From Planctomycetota bacterium (GTDB taxonomy: Bacteria; Planctomycetota; Phycisphaerae; FEN-1346; JAACEH01): DNA of 14,581 nucleotides. The notes beneath the pieces were generated by a model. That model made no database searches. It saw only the letters and a list, made by a program, of their open reading frames with translations, and was not told the DNA's origin. Shown here piece by piece: positions 6,426 to 14,581 of this stretch. Both the position numbers and the translations under genes were made by a program. The stretch spans positions 1-14,581 of the forward strand of contig JAFGPY010000437.1 of assembly GCA_016935955.1 (NCBI GenBank), written 5' to 3'. Within the stretch, counting starts at the first letter, position 1, and every line of letters begins with the position of its first letter.

Positions 6426-7112
6426 ATGCCCAGGAGCATAAGAACCTCGGCTGTGGGATCGTTGGCGGCCGCCGTGCCGGTCGTCGCGTTGAACACAGCC
6501 GACCAGAGTTCAGCAGCCAACTTGGACCTCGATACGCTTCTCAGCCTCGCGCAAGAGGGTGACGAGAAGGCCTTCGGCCAACTCGTGGCGCGGTTCGAGC
6601 GTCTGGTCCACGGGCTGATTTTCCGCCAGACGCGCGACGTCGAACTCAGCGAGGATCTGGCGCAGGACGTCTTCATGCGGCTCTGGCAGGTGTTGCCCGC
6701 CTTCACCACGGCGGCGGCCCTGGCCAGTTGGCTCAAGAAGGTGTCCGTCAATGCCGTGATCAGCCACTGGCGACACGTCGACAGCCAGAAACGGCGGATC
6801 GAAGCCATGGCCCAGGCCTTTCCGGCCCAGCCGTCGCGCGGTCCGGTCGCCAAGCTGATCGAGGAAGAGGACCGCGACTCGGTGCGGGCGGCCCTCGACA
6901 TGCTGCCGGCCGATTTGCGGAGCATTCTTACGCTTCGCATCTACGAGGAGCTCAGCTACGAAGAGTTGGCCGAAATGCTCGGACTTGAAGTCGGCACGGT
7001 GCGAAGCCGCCTGTTCCGGGCCAGGCAGTTGATCAAGGAAACCCTTGAACGCTGGCGGCAGCACGACGAGTGTCACATCCGTCAATCCCGCTCGATCGAC
7101 GCCGCAAGCTGA
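6426..7112 (+). CDS. ECF-family RNA polymerase sigma factor
   Basis: A 228-residue sigma factor with only regions 2 and 4. Region 2 (about 46-120) includes FERLVHGLIFRQ and the core-binding DLAQDVFMRLW, followed by the promoter-melting SWLKKVSVNAVISHWR. Region 4 (about 155-208) has LPADLRSILTLR and a helix-turn-helix in YEELAEMLGLEVGTVRSRLF that would read the -35. The linker is Pro/Glu-rich. The ATG at 6426 leaves about 35 residues before region 2, an Ala/Val-rich leader longer than usual. In-frame GTG 6453 is an alternative. The frame is open back to 5583, but that extension is antisense to fpg and not credible. The ribosome site is weak (AAGG at 6412-6415). It directly precedes a zinc-finger anti-sigma gene and carries an ECF-like promoter upstream, so it is probably self-activating and held by the anti-sigma protein. 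Confidence 0.93.
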   Translation: MPRSIRTSAVGSLAAAVPVVALNTADQSSAANLDLDTLLSLAQEGDEKAFGQLVARFERLVHGLIFRQTRDVELSEDLAQDVFMRLWQVLPAFTTAAALASWLKKVSVNAVISHWRHVDSQKRRIEAMAQAFPAQPSRGPVAKLIEEEDRDSVRAALDMLPADLRSILTLRIYEELSYEELAEMLGLEVGTVRSRLFRARQLIKETLERWRQHDECHIRQSRSIDAAS

Positions 7113-7134
7113 GCGGGTACCCCGTAACGCGATT

Positions 7135-7146
7135 GATACACGTATC
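7135..7146. repeat. Small palindrome between sigma and anti-sigma genes
   Basis: GATAC-AC-GTATC lies in the 53-bp gap 7113-7165. The same gap also holds CGGG-TAC-CCCG just after the sigma stop. Neither is followed by a T run, so transcription probably continues into the anti-sigma gene. Functional meaning is unknown. Confidence 0.25.
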
Positions 7147-7165
7147 CTAGCAGGCTCATTGAGCG

Positions 7166-7918
7166 ATGCCGCACTGTCCGCAGGAAAACCTCGTCAGCGC
7201 CTACCTTGACGGCGAACTCAAGGGCCAGGACCGCGAACGGTTCAAGGCCCACCTCACCGAGTGTCCGTACTGCCAGTCGCTGGTCGCCCAGATGATGGAC
7301 ATCGAGGACCAGCTCCGCAGCGGCATGCGGCCCATCGACCTGCAATCCGGCAGCGACATCGCCTCCAGCGTGCAGCAGGCCCTGTCGCGGACCGGCGAAT
7401 TCAGCCGAGTCCGGAGACACAAGTGGTGGCAGCGAAACAGCGGCAGCCTCAACATCTTCCTGCTGCGCGTCGGCATCTTGGTCCTCGTGCTGGCCGTGAC
7501 GATCATCGCGGCGAATCGCTTCACCACGATTCCTCAACCGCACGACACGACGACCGGCACGCAGACGCAACCGCGCCTGACGCCGCCCGCAACGGCGACG
7601 CCCGACGAGGTGCTCGAATCGGTCGAGACACTGCTGGCGGATCTGGTCCGTTCGGCCCGAACCGAGCCGGGTGCCGCCAAACGATTCCGCGAATGGGAAG
7701 CCTCCGCGCGGATCGCCCTTCGCCTTGGCCGGCTGGCCGATGCGGCCCTGGACCGGCGTCTTCACGCCGGCCTGTTTCACTTGGGGACGGTGCTCGACGA
7801 GGTGGCTGCGTTGAAGGATGATGCCCAAGCTGCGGCCTTGGCCGAACAGGTGGAAAAGGCTGGGCTGCTCAACATGGTTCGAGGGATCAGACAACAGATA
7901 CGTCAAGAAGGAATGTGA
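7166..7918 (+). CDS. Zinc-finger (zf-HC2-type) transmembrane anti-sigma factor
   Basis: A 250-residue single-pass membrane protein. The N-terminal cytoplasmic part has the anti-sigma zinc-binding pattern: H3/C4, LVSAYLDGEL, then H29-x3-C33-x2-C36 in HLTECPYCQ. This matches the zinc-containing anti-sigma (ZAS) family, which holds ECF sigma factors. A basic stretch (RVRRHKWWQR, about 81-90) leads into one membrane helix (about 95-116). Outside are a Thr/Pro/Gln-rich linker (about 118-146) and a helical domain (about 147-248), which may sense an envelope signal or touch the neighbouring TPR/propeller proteins. It follows the sigma gene by 53 bp and precedes the TPR gene by 3 bp. Partnership with the adjacent sigma factor is inferred from gene order. 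Confidence 0.85.
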   Translation: MPHCPQENLVSAYLDGELKGQDRERFKAHLTECPYCQSLVAQMMDIEDQLRSGMRPIDLQSGSDIASSVQQALSRTGEFSRVRRHKWWQRNSGSLNIFLLRVGILVLVLAVTIIAANRFTTIPQPHDTTTGTQTQPRLTPPATATPDEVLESVETLLADLVRSARTEPGAAKRFREWEASARIALRLGRLADAALDRRLHAGLFHLGTVLDEVAALKDDAQAAALAEQVEKAGLLNMVRGIRQQIRQEGM

Positions 7919-7921
7919 GGC

Positions 7922-9253
7922 ATGTCGGTGCGACGGAGACTCGGTCATTTTGTTCTGGCGGTGCGATCGGCGTCGATCGTCTGCCTGCTGACCGTCCTGG
8001 CTTGGGGACAAGCCGGCGATTCTCCGGCCGAGCGTGAGAGCCGCGTTCGTCAGCAGATGACCGTCGCCGATACCCTTCGCCTCGAAGGCATGGCGAGCCA
8101 GGGCGTGGAGGCCTACACAGAGATCCGGCTCCTGACCCAGGGGCGGGCGGCCCTGGCGGACCTGCGATGCCGCGCCACCATGGGCATGGCCGACTGCCTC
8201 TGGCAACTCGACCAGTCCAGCAAAGCCCGGGACCTTTACCTAGAAGTCGTTGGGACCAGTCCGACCTGCAGCATCGCACCGGAGGCGCTGCTCAGGGCGG
8301 GGCGCATCACCCAATGGGAACTCGACGATCCGGTCAAAGCACGGTCCCTCTACGAGAAACTCCTGGCCGATTTCCCGACCTCTCCGCAGGCCGGCCATGC
8401 CGCCCTGCTTGCCGCCGAGACCTTCGAGTATGAGAAGCGGTTCGACGATGCCCTCAAAGCCTACGACGCCCTGACGCTGAAGCATGCCGCCGACGCCAGT
8501 GCCGCCGTGATCGTCGAGAAGGCCCGCGAGGCCATACGGTTCCTGAAGATCAATCGCGGCGAGGACGACGCGCCGCTGGTCATCTATCGCCACAGCGAAC
8601 GCCTCGCCCGGCACGAAAGCACCCGCAACGCGGCGCTGCTGGAACTGATCAACCTGACCGGACGCCACGCCGAATCGCCCCTGGTGGACGATGCCCTGGT
8701 CCTGATGCTTCGCACTTATCTGGCCAAGGGCGATCAGAAGGCGGCACGCGAGACGTTCGACCGCCTGGTCAAGATCGGACCGCGCAACCTGAGCGCCGAC
8801 GCGGTTCGTTTCGTGGCCTCCCGCGCCGCCGCCTGGCTCATCAGTGACGTCGATGCCCATATTGAACGCGTGGCCGAGGTCTTCCCGGAACTGGCCGGCT
8901 ACGGACGCAGCGAACTCGGCTGGAAAGTGCCCACCATGGTAACTCTCAATGCCGACGACCAGCGGACGCTCGTATATGATACTGGAGGAGCGGCCAATGC
9001 GCCGCGGCGGCTGACACTGCGGATCGTCGTCGGGCCGCCCACCAAGGACAAGCCGGCCGTCTATCCGGCCCTTGGCCTGTATCAGCAGGTGGTCGTCGAG
9101 ACGCCGAACGAGGTCCTAAAACAGGAAATCATGAGCGACGTCGAGACGATGGTCGGCGTCCTCAGGCAGTTGGACCGGGCCGCCTACCTTCGCGCTGAGG
9201 GCGACTTCGAAGAGACAGCCGCGACCTCGCAGACGCTCGGCGCCGGCCGCTGA
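7922..9253 (+). CDS. Exported TPR-like repeat protein
   Basis: A 443-residue protein with a basic N-terminus (MSVRRR) and a hydrophobic stretch to about residue 28 (LLTVLAWGQA), fitting a signal peptide with cleavage near AWG-Q. No lipobox is evident (C21 lies inside the hydrophobic core). Residues about 76-285 are helical pairs of tetratricopeptide type, for example DCLWQLDQSSKARDLYLEVV, ALLAAETFEYEKRFDDALKA and VLMLRTYLAKGDQKAARETF, suited to protein-protein contact in the periplasm. The last third (about 335-430) is predicted beta-rich and unrecognised. The ATG at 7922 lies 3 bp after the anti-sigma stop, with AAGGA at 7908-7912 inside that gene, so the two are probably co-translated. The stop lies 5 bp before the propeller gene. 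Function unknown; likely partner of its neighbours. Confidence 0.75.
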   Translation: MSVRRRLGHFVLAVRSASIVCLLTVLAWGQAGDSPAERESRVRQQMTVADTLRLEGMASQGVEAYTEIRLLTQGRAALADLRCRATMGMADCLWQLDQSSKARDLYLEVVGTSPTCSIAPEALLRAGRITQWELDDPVKARSLYEKLLADFPTSPQAGHAALLAAETFEYEKRFDDALKAYDALTLKHAADASAAVIVEKAREAIRFLKINRGEDDAPLVIYRHSERLARHESTRNAALLELINLTGRHAESPLVDDALVLMLRTYLAKGDQKAARETFDRLVKIGPRNLSADAVRFVASRAAAWLISDVDAHIERVAEVFPELAGYGRSELGWKVPTMVTLNADDQRTLVYDTGGAANAPRRLTLRIVVGPPTKDKPAVYPALGLYQQVVVETPNEVLKQEIMSDVETMVGVLRQLDRAAYLRAEGDFEETAATSQTLGAGR

Positions 9254-9258
9254 GCCGG

Positions 9259-12200
9259 ATGCCGAACAAGGATGACAGTGGGATGCCTCAAGGCCGACGC
9301 ACCACAACGCCAAAGCACGTTGCGCGGCGCTTCCGTGCCTTTCCGGGAGTGCGCGCGATTCTTTGCGCCGCCGCGATAATCCTCACGCAGGCCCTCACCG
9401 GGCCGCTTGCCACCGAGGCCCTGGGGCAGGGGCTCCCTGCCGACGAAGAGGTTGACCTGTCGAGCCCCCGCATTGAGGTCTCCGAGCGGGCCGAGATACT
9501 CCTGGCCGACATGCGGCGGCACCTGACCGAAGGCAACTACGAAGCCGCCCTTCGCCTGCTTGAACAGTTGCGCGACGTCGGGCCCGAGGTCGTTCTGCCG
9601 CAGGACGGTCGCGGCGTCCTCGTGGCCCTGCGCGAGATGTTCCTGTCGCTGCCGGAGGCCACGCGGCAACTGTGGGCCAATACCGTGCAGAGCCAGGCGC
9701 AGGAGGCCCTCGACCGCGCTGGCCGCCAGGGCACCGAGCAGGCCTGGATCGATCTCCTCCGCTGGTTTCCAGGCACGGACGCGTCGCGTCGCGCCGCCGA
9801 GCGACTGACCGCCCAGGCCTTTGAACAGGGCCGCTTTCGCCGCACGGTCGAGCTGGCCCAGATGGCCTTGGCCGACACGGACCTCTCCGCCCAGCAGCGA
9901 ACCAGAACGCTCCTGTTGATGGGCCTGGCCGGTGCGGAACTCGGAGACCGCGCGATCTGCGCCGCCGCCCTGGACCAGGTCCGCCAGGGAGGCGTCAAGG
10001 CCGGCATCCGCTTTCTCGGCGACGCCGTGGAACCGGCTGCAATGCTCGGCGAAGCCCTCGATCGCGTGTCCGAGCAGCAGGACCGTTGGGAAAATGTCGG
10101 CGGCCAGGTCACTCGCGAGGGTGCCTCGTCGGCCACCGTCGAGTTGCACGGTTTGATGACCGTCGGCGACCATCCGGCTGTCGGCGAGTCCGCGTGGCAG
10201 GATGGCGCCGCTCCCACCCGCAAGCAACTCCTCGCCGTGCGACAGCCCGTCGCCGGTTCCTGGCTGGCCGAACAGCCCGTCCTGGTGACGCCCCGCACGC
10301 TGATCGTGGCCGGCGACGGAACCCTGACGGCCTACGATCGCTTCGGCGGCGACAGGCTGTGGCAGGTCAACTCGCTGGACGAGCACGTCCGCACGCAGAC
10401 CTCGTGGCCGTCGGCCGGCGACGAGGCGGTTGCCGTCGTCAGCTCGGGCGTGACGAGGGACGAAGATCAGGACCGGCGCGTGATCCTGCTCGGCGCGCGG
10501 CCGAGAATGCCTGTTCGGCAGCAGATGCTGCTGGTGCTGTCGGAGGCCGACGGTCGGCAACTCTGGACCTGGGACGGCACGCTCCCGAACTCGGGAACTG
10601 AGGCAAGTCGTCTCGCTCCGGCCGCCCGCGAGACCTCGGACCGCATGGGCCTGGAGCCCGTCGGATCGCCCTTGATTTACGGGGGCCGGTTGTTCGTCGG
10701 AGCCGTGCGACGGCAGTACGAAAACAAACTCGTCGACAGTTACCTGATGTGCTTCGACCTGCGCGACGGCCGCCTGCTCTGGCAACGGTTTCTCGGCAGC
10801 GGGGCCGTGGCCCTCTGCGGCGCGGCGGGAACCACGGCCGACCGCATGGTCCCCACGACCGACGGTCAACGGGTCTACGTCGAAAGCGCTGTCGGCACGC
10901 TGGTGGCCATCGACCTGGCCACCTCGGACGTGGCCTGGACGAGACGCATGCCTGCGGCCGCAAGGCCCGCCAGCCGCTTCGGTGTGGCGGTCGCCAACTG
11001 GGAGGGCGGCATCATCGACGCACCGATCGTCGCCGACGGCGAACGGCTGCTGGTCATGGACGTCTACAGCGACAAGACGAAAGCCGTGCTGAGGTGCCTC
11101 GACGCCCGGACCGGACGCGACACGTGGCAGGCCGGACCGGTGATGCCGTGTCGGCGTATGATTGCCGGCGACAAGGTTCTTCTTGTCGACCGGCACTCCG
11201 TGACCGCCTATGACCTTTCGAGCGGCCGCGAGTTGTTCACGACCTCCACGCCTCTGGAGGACGAGGTGGTGGGCCGCGGGTTCGCCACCGCCACGGCGGC
11301 GTACCTGCCGACGAACGCCGGCATCCTGGTGGTCGACTTCGAGACGCACAAGGCCGCATACGCCCACACCTACGACGAGGGCACCCTGTCTTCCGTAGCT
11401 CTCGTTCCGATGTCCGGCGGCCTGGTCAGCAACCACATCTCGCATCTTCGCCTCTTCGGCAGCCTGGACGAGTACACGGCCCGTGTCCGTCGGGGCATGG
11501 CCGAGCATCCCGGCGACCCGGTGTGGACTCGCCGCCTGGCCGAGCTTCGCCGACAGCAGAAGGATTTTCCTGCCGCCGAGAAGTTACTGCAACAGGCCCT
11601 GGCCGAGGCCGACGCGCTGGGCGATACCGAGCGCCGCCGCGACGAGAAGCTGGCCATCTTCGACCGTCTCGGACGGCTGCAACTGCTGTGGGCCCGCGAC
11701 CTCCTGGCCCAGGGCAAGGCGGACCTGGCGATCCGGCGGCTCCAGGGAGTCCTCGACGCCACGGCCGACGAGGCCGCGGCCGCTCGCGTCAGGATGATGC
11801 TGGCGGACGTCTATCGCGAACGAAACGATCGCCTTCAGGCGGCCGCCAACTATGCCCGTGTCGCCGGCGAGGACGTCGCCAGCCGGCTCCTCGTGCCGAC
11901 CGACCAGCAGGGGCTCGAACAGTCGCTGGCCACGCAGGCCATAGCGGCCCTGGACGCCGTGCGGCAAACGGAGCGGCAACAGGCCCCGGCCGGTTTCATG
12001 CGGGGCGACCTCGGCCGCCTCGGCGTCGAGCGTATCGGCATGCTGACCTGGGGCGGCCCGTCGCTGGCCCAGGTGGACGGCAGCCACGGGACGTCTCCCA
12101 TTCTGTGGGCTCGCACCGACGGGCTGATCGGACTCGGGCCGGCCGGAGAAATCCGCTGGCGGCAGGCCCGCGTCGGGCAGATCACCGACAGCTTCGATAC

Positions 12201-13401
12201 ACCGGTCATGGCGGCCGGCATGTTCTTCGAGTGCTCCCGGGACAACCTGCTTGCCCACCGTCTCTCCGACGGTCACGTCGCGTGGGCCTGGCGGACGCCC
12301 ACCGGTCGCGTGACGGCCACGTGGGCGCAGGACAATCGCCTGCTGCCGCAGCGCCGCATCGAAGGGTTCGCCATGATCAACGGGCGGCGTATTCGCGTGT
12401 TCAATCCGGTCGAGCAGGCCCAGGACCGCATCGCCCTGGTGGCCGTCGGGCGGATGCTCGTGACGGTTACCTACAGGATCGACGGCAGTTCGCCCGTGTT
12501 GCACGGTCTGGACGCCGCGAGCGGGCAGCAGGTCTGGGAGCGCCCGTTGCCCAAGGACAGCTACGTGGAGCACCTGGTCTGCAATGAGCGGAACGTCTTC
12601 GTGGCCTCGCAGCGCAAGATCGGCCCGCTGGAAGTCCTCTGCGTCGATGCCGCCCGAGGCGAACCGCGGTGGACGGCCAGCCGCCTGCCCAAGCTCTACA
12701 GCGAGAGCCTCTTCGTGGGCAACGGCGTCCTCGTCCACATGGACGTCGCCGGAAGACCGTGGGTCATCGACATGGATTCCGGGGATACCCTCTGGAAGAG
12801 CGCCCGCGATTACAACCAGTGGCCCGACGCCGAGGCGGTCTACGCCGACAAGGACGTCACGGTGTTCGCCTTCGTCACCGGTCACGTCGTTTTCTCGAAC
12901 CGCTCGGGCGGGGCCGTCTGGCAGGTCGGCAGCGCGATGACCAGTCGCCGGACGGTCTTCGTCGCCGGGGCAGCCCACATGGCCGCCTGGAACCGGCAGG
13001 CGGTCGTGGGGTCGTTGCTCATCACCTGGCAGTCGGAAAACGAGGGCGACTTCATCACGGCCTGGCAACTCAGCGACGGCCGCGTGGTCTGGAAGCATCG
13101 CCTCGACGAGCGAAGCGCGTCCGGGTACAACTTCGCCCTGTGCGGCGACATGCTGGTCTGCCACGACGTGGGCGACGTCGGGTTCCGCCGCGTCGGCGAC
13201 ACGGATGCCGGCAGGGAGCGGTCGCTCTGTTTCCTCGATCCCCACAGCGGCAAGTACCTCGGCTCCCTGGAACTGGGGGCCGGTTCGTCCCGCGACGGCA
13301 TGCATCCGCAGATCGAGGTCTACGGCGTTCCTGGAGGGCTGGTCGTACTGAACGGAGACGAAATGCTGGCAGTGCGGCCGGGCGACCGCAAGACTCCGTG
13401 A
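9259..13401 (+). CDS. Giant exported protein with two PQQ-like beta-propellers around a TPR-like block
   Basis: A 1380-residue protein with a long N-terminal signal sequence (basic 12-29, hydrophobic 31-45, likely cleavage near TEALGQG at 53-57). Residues about 65-310 are helical/TPR-like. PQQ-like blade motifs (D-x4-G-x3-W type) then end at W368, W436, W508, W560, W623, F660 and Y701: seven blades in the first propeller. Residues about 735-905 are again helical with TPR-like pairs (RQQKDFPAAEKLLQQALAEA). A second propeller has motifs ending at W967, W1009, W1093, W1138, W1179, W1221, W1278 and a degenerate one near L1334. Such propellers often act as scaffolds, as in BamB; I see nothing that proves quinone binding or dehydrogenase activity. 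ATG 9283 has the better ribosome site; 9259 is the longest start. It is last in the sigma/anti-sigma/TPR run and may be an envelope target or sensor. Confidence 0.85.
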   Translation: MPNKDDSGMPQGRRTTTPKHVARRFRAFPGVRAILCAAAIILTQALTGPLATEALGQGLPADEEVDLSSPRIEVSERAEILLADMRRHLTEGNYEAALRLLEQLRDVGPEVVLPQDGRGVLVALREMFLSLPEATRQLWANTVQSQAQEALDRAGRQGTEQAWIDLLRWFPGTDASRRAAERLTAQAFEQGRFRRTVELAQMALADTDLSAQQRTRTLLLMGLAGAELGDRAICAAALDQVRQGGVKAGIRFLGDAVEPAAMLGEALDRVSEQQDRWENVGGQVTREGASSATVELHGLMTVGDHPAVGESAWQDGAAPTRKQLLAVRQPVAGSWLAEQPVLVTPRTLIVAGDGTLTAYDRFGGDRLWQVNSLDEHVRTQTSWPSAGDEAVAVVSSGVTRDEDQDRRVILLGARPRMPVRQQMLLVLSEADGRQLWTWDGTLPNSGTEASRLAPAARETSDRMGLEPVGSPLIYGGRLFVGAVRRQYENKLVDSYLMCFDLRDGRLLWQRFLGSGAVALCGAAGTTADRMVPTTDGQRVYVESAVGTLVAIDLATSDVAWTRRMPAAARPASRFGVAVANWEGGIIDAPIVADGERLLVMDVYSDKTKAVLRCLDARTGRDTWQAGPVMPCRRMIAGDKVLLVDRHSVTAYDLSSGRELFTTSTPLEDEVVGRGFATATAAYLPTNAGILVVDFETHKAAYAHTYDEGTLSSVALVPMSGGLVSNHISHLRLFGSLDEYTARVRRGMAEHPGDPVWTRRLAELRRQQKDFPAAEKLLQQALAEADALGDTERRRDEKLAIFDRLGRLQLLWARDLLAQGKADLAIRRLQGVLDATADEAAAARVRMMLADVYRERNDRLQAAANYARVAGEDVASRLLVPTDQQGLEQSLATQAIAALDAVRQTERQQAPAGFMRGDLGRLGVERIGMLTWGGPSLAQVDGSHGTSPILWARTDGLIGLGPAGEIRWRQARVGQITDSFDTPVMAAGMFFECSRDNLLAHRLSDGHVAWAWRTPTGRVTATWAQDNRLLPQRRIEGFAMINGRRIRVFNPVEQAQDRIALVAVGRMLVTVTYRIDGSSPVLHGLDAASGQQVWERPLPKDSYVEHLVCNERNVFVASQRKIGPLEVLCVDAARGEPRWTASRLPKLYSESLFVGNGVLVHMDVAGRPWVIDMDSGDTLWKSARDYNQWPDAEAVYADKDVTVFAFVTGHVVFSNRSGGAVWQVGSAMTSRRTVFVAGAAHMAAWNRQAVVGSLLITWQSENEGDFITAWQLSDGRVVWKHRLDERSASGYNFALCGDMLVCHDVGDVGFRRVGDTDAGRERSLCFLDPHSGKYLGSLELGAGSSRDGMHPQIEVYGVPGGLVVLNGDEMLAVRPGDRKTP
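9268..9272 (+). promoter_or_regulatory. Ribosome site favouring an alternative start at 9283
   Basis: AAGGA lies 10 nt ahead of ATG 9283 (Met9 of the long form). The ATG at 9259 has no purine-rich site ahead of it. Coupled translation from the gene ending 5 bp upstream could still serve 9259. The signal sequence is intact with either start. Confidence 0.4.
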
Positions 13402-13643
13402 CGGACAGGCCGACCGGTGGTTGGCGAAGGCGAGGGGGGGGTATTCCGCGAGTTTCCTGCCGATGGTCGTCGGTCAATCGTATCATAGTGCAGCCGCGGA
13501 CGGCATGACGCCACAGCGCCTGTGCAGGATTCTAACGGTTTTTCTCAGCCACTGGGCGACGATGCAGGGGTTTCAGCCAATGGAACCATGTCTTGCAGCG
13601 ACGACACGTGCAGATTGAGCCGATCCACAGTAAGGAGATTCCG
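13402..13643 (+). other. Intergenic region ahead of the MoxR gene
   Basis: This 242-bp gap is the longest on the + strand. It holds a weak hairpin just past the propeller stop (GCCGACC 13409-13415 with GGTTGGC 13419-13425, one G-T), a run of eight G at 13434-13441, a TATCAT -10-like box at 13481-13486 with no good -35, an exact small palindrome CACAG-CGC-CTGTG (13512-13524) and a T5 run at 13539-13543. None forms a canonical intrinsic terminator. A promoter for the MoxR gene is expected here but not identified with confidence. No credible gene is seen. Confidence 0.4.
13631..13639 (+). promoter_or_regulatory. Strong ribosome binding site of the MoxR gene
   Basis: TAAGGAGAT is a near-perfect anti-16S match, with AGGAG ending 6 nt before the ATG at 13644. 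It is the best such site in the window, most other genes having weak ones, which suggests high translation of the ATPase. Confidence 0.75.
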
Positions 13644-14581
13644 ATGTCGCAGGATGAAACCACGAGCGGCGCCGCGCCGCAGGGCGAGCTGAGCGGCTCG
13701 GACCTCGAAGCCGTCAAGCACCTCAACGAGGGCTACCAGACCATCCGCCGCCAGATGGCCAAGGTCATCGTCGGGCAGGAACGTGTCCTCGAGGAACTGC
13801 TGATCACGGTCTTTTGTCGCGGCCACTGCCTGATGGTCGGCGTGCCCGGACTGGCCAAAACGCTGATGGTCTCGACGCTGGCCCAGTGCCTGCACCTGTC
13901 GTTCCATCGCATCCAGTTCACGCCCGACCTGATGCCGTCGGACATCACCGGCACCGAGGTCATCCAGGAGAACAAGTCCACAGGCGAACGCGAACTGCGG
14001 TTCATCTCCGGCCCGATCTTCGCCAACGTCATTCTGGCCGACGAGATCAACCGTACGCCGCCCAAGACCCAGGCCGCACTGCTGGAGGCCATGCAGGAAC
14101 GCCAGGTGACCACCGGCGGACAGCGCCGGGCGATGCTCGACCCGTTCTTCGTCCTGGCCACGCAGAACCCGATCGAGCAGGAAGGCACCTACCCGTTGCC
14201 CGAGGCCCAGCTCGACCGTTTCATGTTCAACATCCTGGTGGACTACCCGAGCGAGGACGAGGAGTTCGACATCGTGCGGCGGACCACGGCCGTCGAGATG
14301 CCGCAGGTCGAGTCCGTCATCGACGGGCCCGGCATCCTGAAGCTACAGGACATCGTCCGCCGCGTGCCCGTGGCCGACCACGTTGTCCGCTACGCCATGA
14401 CGCTGGCCCGCCTGACCCGCGTCGGCAAGACCGACGTGCCGCCGTTCGTCTCCGATTACGTCGCCTGGGGCGCCGGGCCGCGAGCCTCCCAGTACCTGGT
14501 CCTGGCCGGCAAGGCCCGCGCCATTCTGCACGGCCGCTACTACGTCTCGACCGACGACATCCGCCAGGTGGCCTATCCCGT
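13644..14581 (+). CDS. MoxR-family AAA+ ATPase, 3' truncated by the window edge
   Basis: 312 complete codons are visible and the frame is open to the right edge; family members are usually about 320-350 residues, so only a short C-terminal part is missing. Visible motifs are: Walker A GVPGLAKT (66-73), Walker B VILADE (129-134) followed by [18 protein letters not shown], sensor 1 ATQNP (N175), an arginine finger in QLDRF (R192), and sensor 2 in WGAGPRAS (R280) within the AAA lid. These are characteristic of MoxR ATPases, chaperone-like enzymes that often mature or insert metal cofactors and commonly act with VWA-domain and DUF58 proteins encoded just downstream. That downstream region is outside the window. 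The N-terminal 20 residues are low-complexity. It shares strand with the sigma/propeller run but is separated from it by 242 bp, so it probably begins a new transcript. Confidence 0.93.
   Translation, partial: MSQDETTSGAAPQGELSGSDLEAVKHLNEGYQTIRRQMAKVIVGQERVLEELLITVFCRGHCLMVGVPGLAKTLMVSTLAQCLHLSFHRIQFTPDLMPSDITGTEVIQENKSTGERELRFISGPIFANVILADEINRTPPKTQAALLEAMQERQVTTGGQRRAMLDPFFVLATQNPIEQEGTYPLPEAQLDRFMFNILVDYPSEDEEFDIVRRTTAVEMPQVESVIDGPGILKLQDIVRRVPVADHVVRYAMTLARLTRVGKTDVPPFVSDYVAWGAGPRASQYLVLAGKARAILHGRYYVSTDDIRQVAYP

Noticed and set aside
7082..8206. 374-codon open frame on the - strand
   Set aside because: It is antisense to the anti-sigma and TPR genes, both of which have clear family features and ribosome sites.
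9184..11508. 774-codon open frame on the - strand
   Set aside because: It lies antisense to the propeller gene, whose blade motifs and signal sequence are clear. Its translation is low-complexity (Arg, Gly, His, Val rich) with no domain, as expected of a GC-rich shadow frame.
11584..13305. 573-codon open frame on the - strand
   Set aside because: It is antisense to the second propeller; a shadow frame without motifs.
9259..13401. Quinoprotein dehydrogenase activity for the propeller protein
   Set aside because: Blade motifs alone do not show PQQ binding. No catalytic residues, cytochrome domain or PQQ biosynthesis genes are visible.
1..14581. CRISPR array, tRNA, rRNA, insertion sequence or prophage
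   Set aside because: No regularly spaced direct repeats, cloverleaf, rRNA-like stretch, transposase or phage gene was seen on either strand.

Overview
The window is GC-rich (codon third positions are mostly G or C) and reads like a chromosomal segment of a planctomycete, most probably of the Phycisphaerae type. That placement is an inference. It rests on the gene repertoire: a DUF4838 carbohydrate enzyme, a CGGC-domain protein, an ECF sigma/anti-sigma pair followed by TPR and giant PQQ-like propeller proteins, and a MoxR ATPase. I see no rRNA, tRNA, CRISPR array, transposase or phage gene.

Left part (1-3459, + strand). A 5'-truncated DUF4838 protein with a C-terminal beta-rich module is followed by a good hairpin terminator. 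Next come a small cysteine-rich CGGC-domain protein and, translationally coupled to it, a polysaccharide-deacetylase-like protein. After a 93-bp spacer lies a shikimate kinase family gene.

Middle (3460-6230, - strand). The kinase gene meets a convergent sensor histidine kinase with no base between the two stop codons. The histidine kinase has a periplasmic DUF3365-like domain with a CxxCH haem-attachment motif. It has its own well-spaced sigma-70-type promoter, whose -35 overlaps the stop codon of the next - strand gene, mutM/fpg (formamidopyrimidine-DNA glycosylase).

Right part (6231-14581, + strand). A 195-bp divergent intergenic region separates fpg from a tight gene run: ECF sigma factor, zinc-finger membrane anti-sigma factor, secreted TPR-like protein, and a 1380-residue exported protein with two PQQ-like propellers flanking a TPR-like helical block. 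About 30 bp ahead of the sigma gene is a sequence closely resembling an ECF promoter (GAACTT, 16-bp spacer, TCTGT), which suggests autoregulation. Its -35 is one arm of a perfect inverted repeat whose other arm points a second GAACTT towards fpg. The last three genes of the run are separated by only 3-5 bp, so they are probably one transcript linking a membrane-spanning sensor to envelope proteins. A 242-bp gap then leads to a MoxR-family AAA+ ATPase that runs off the right edge.

The most interesting unit is the sigma / anti-sigma / TPR / double-propeller run. It looks like a self-regulated envelope-sensing or envelope-building module, but its function cannot be read from sequence alone.
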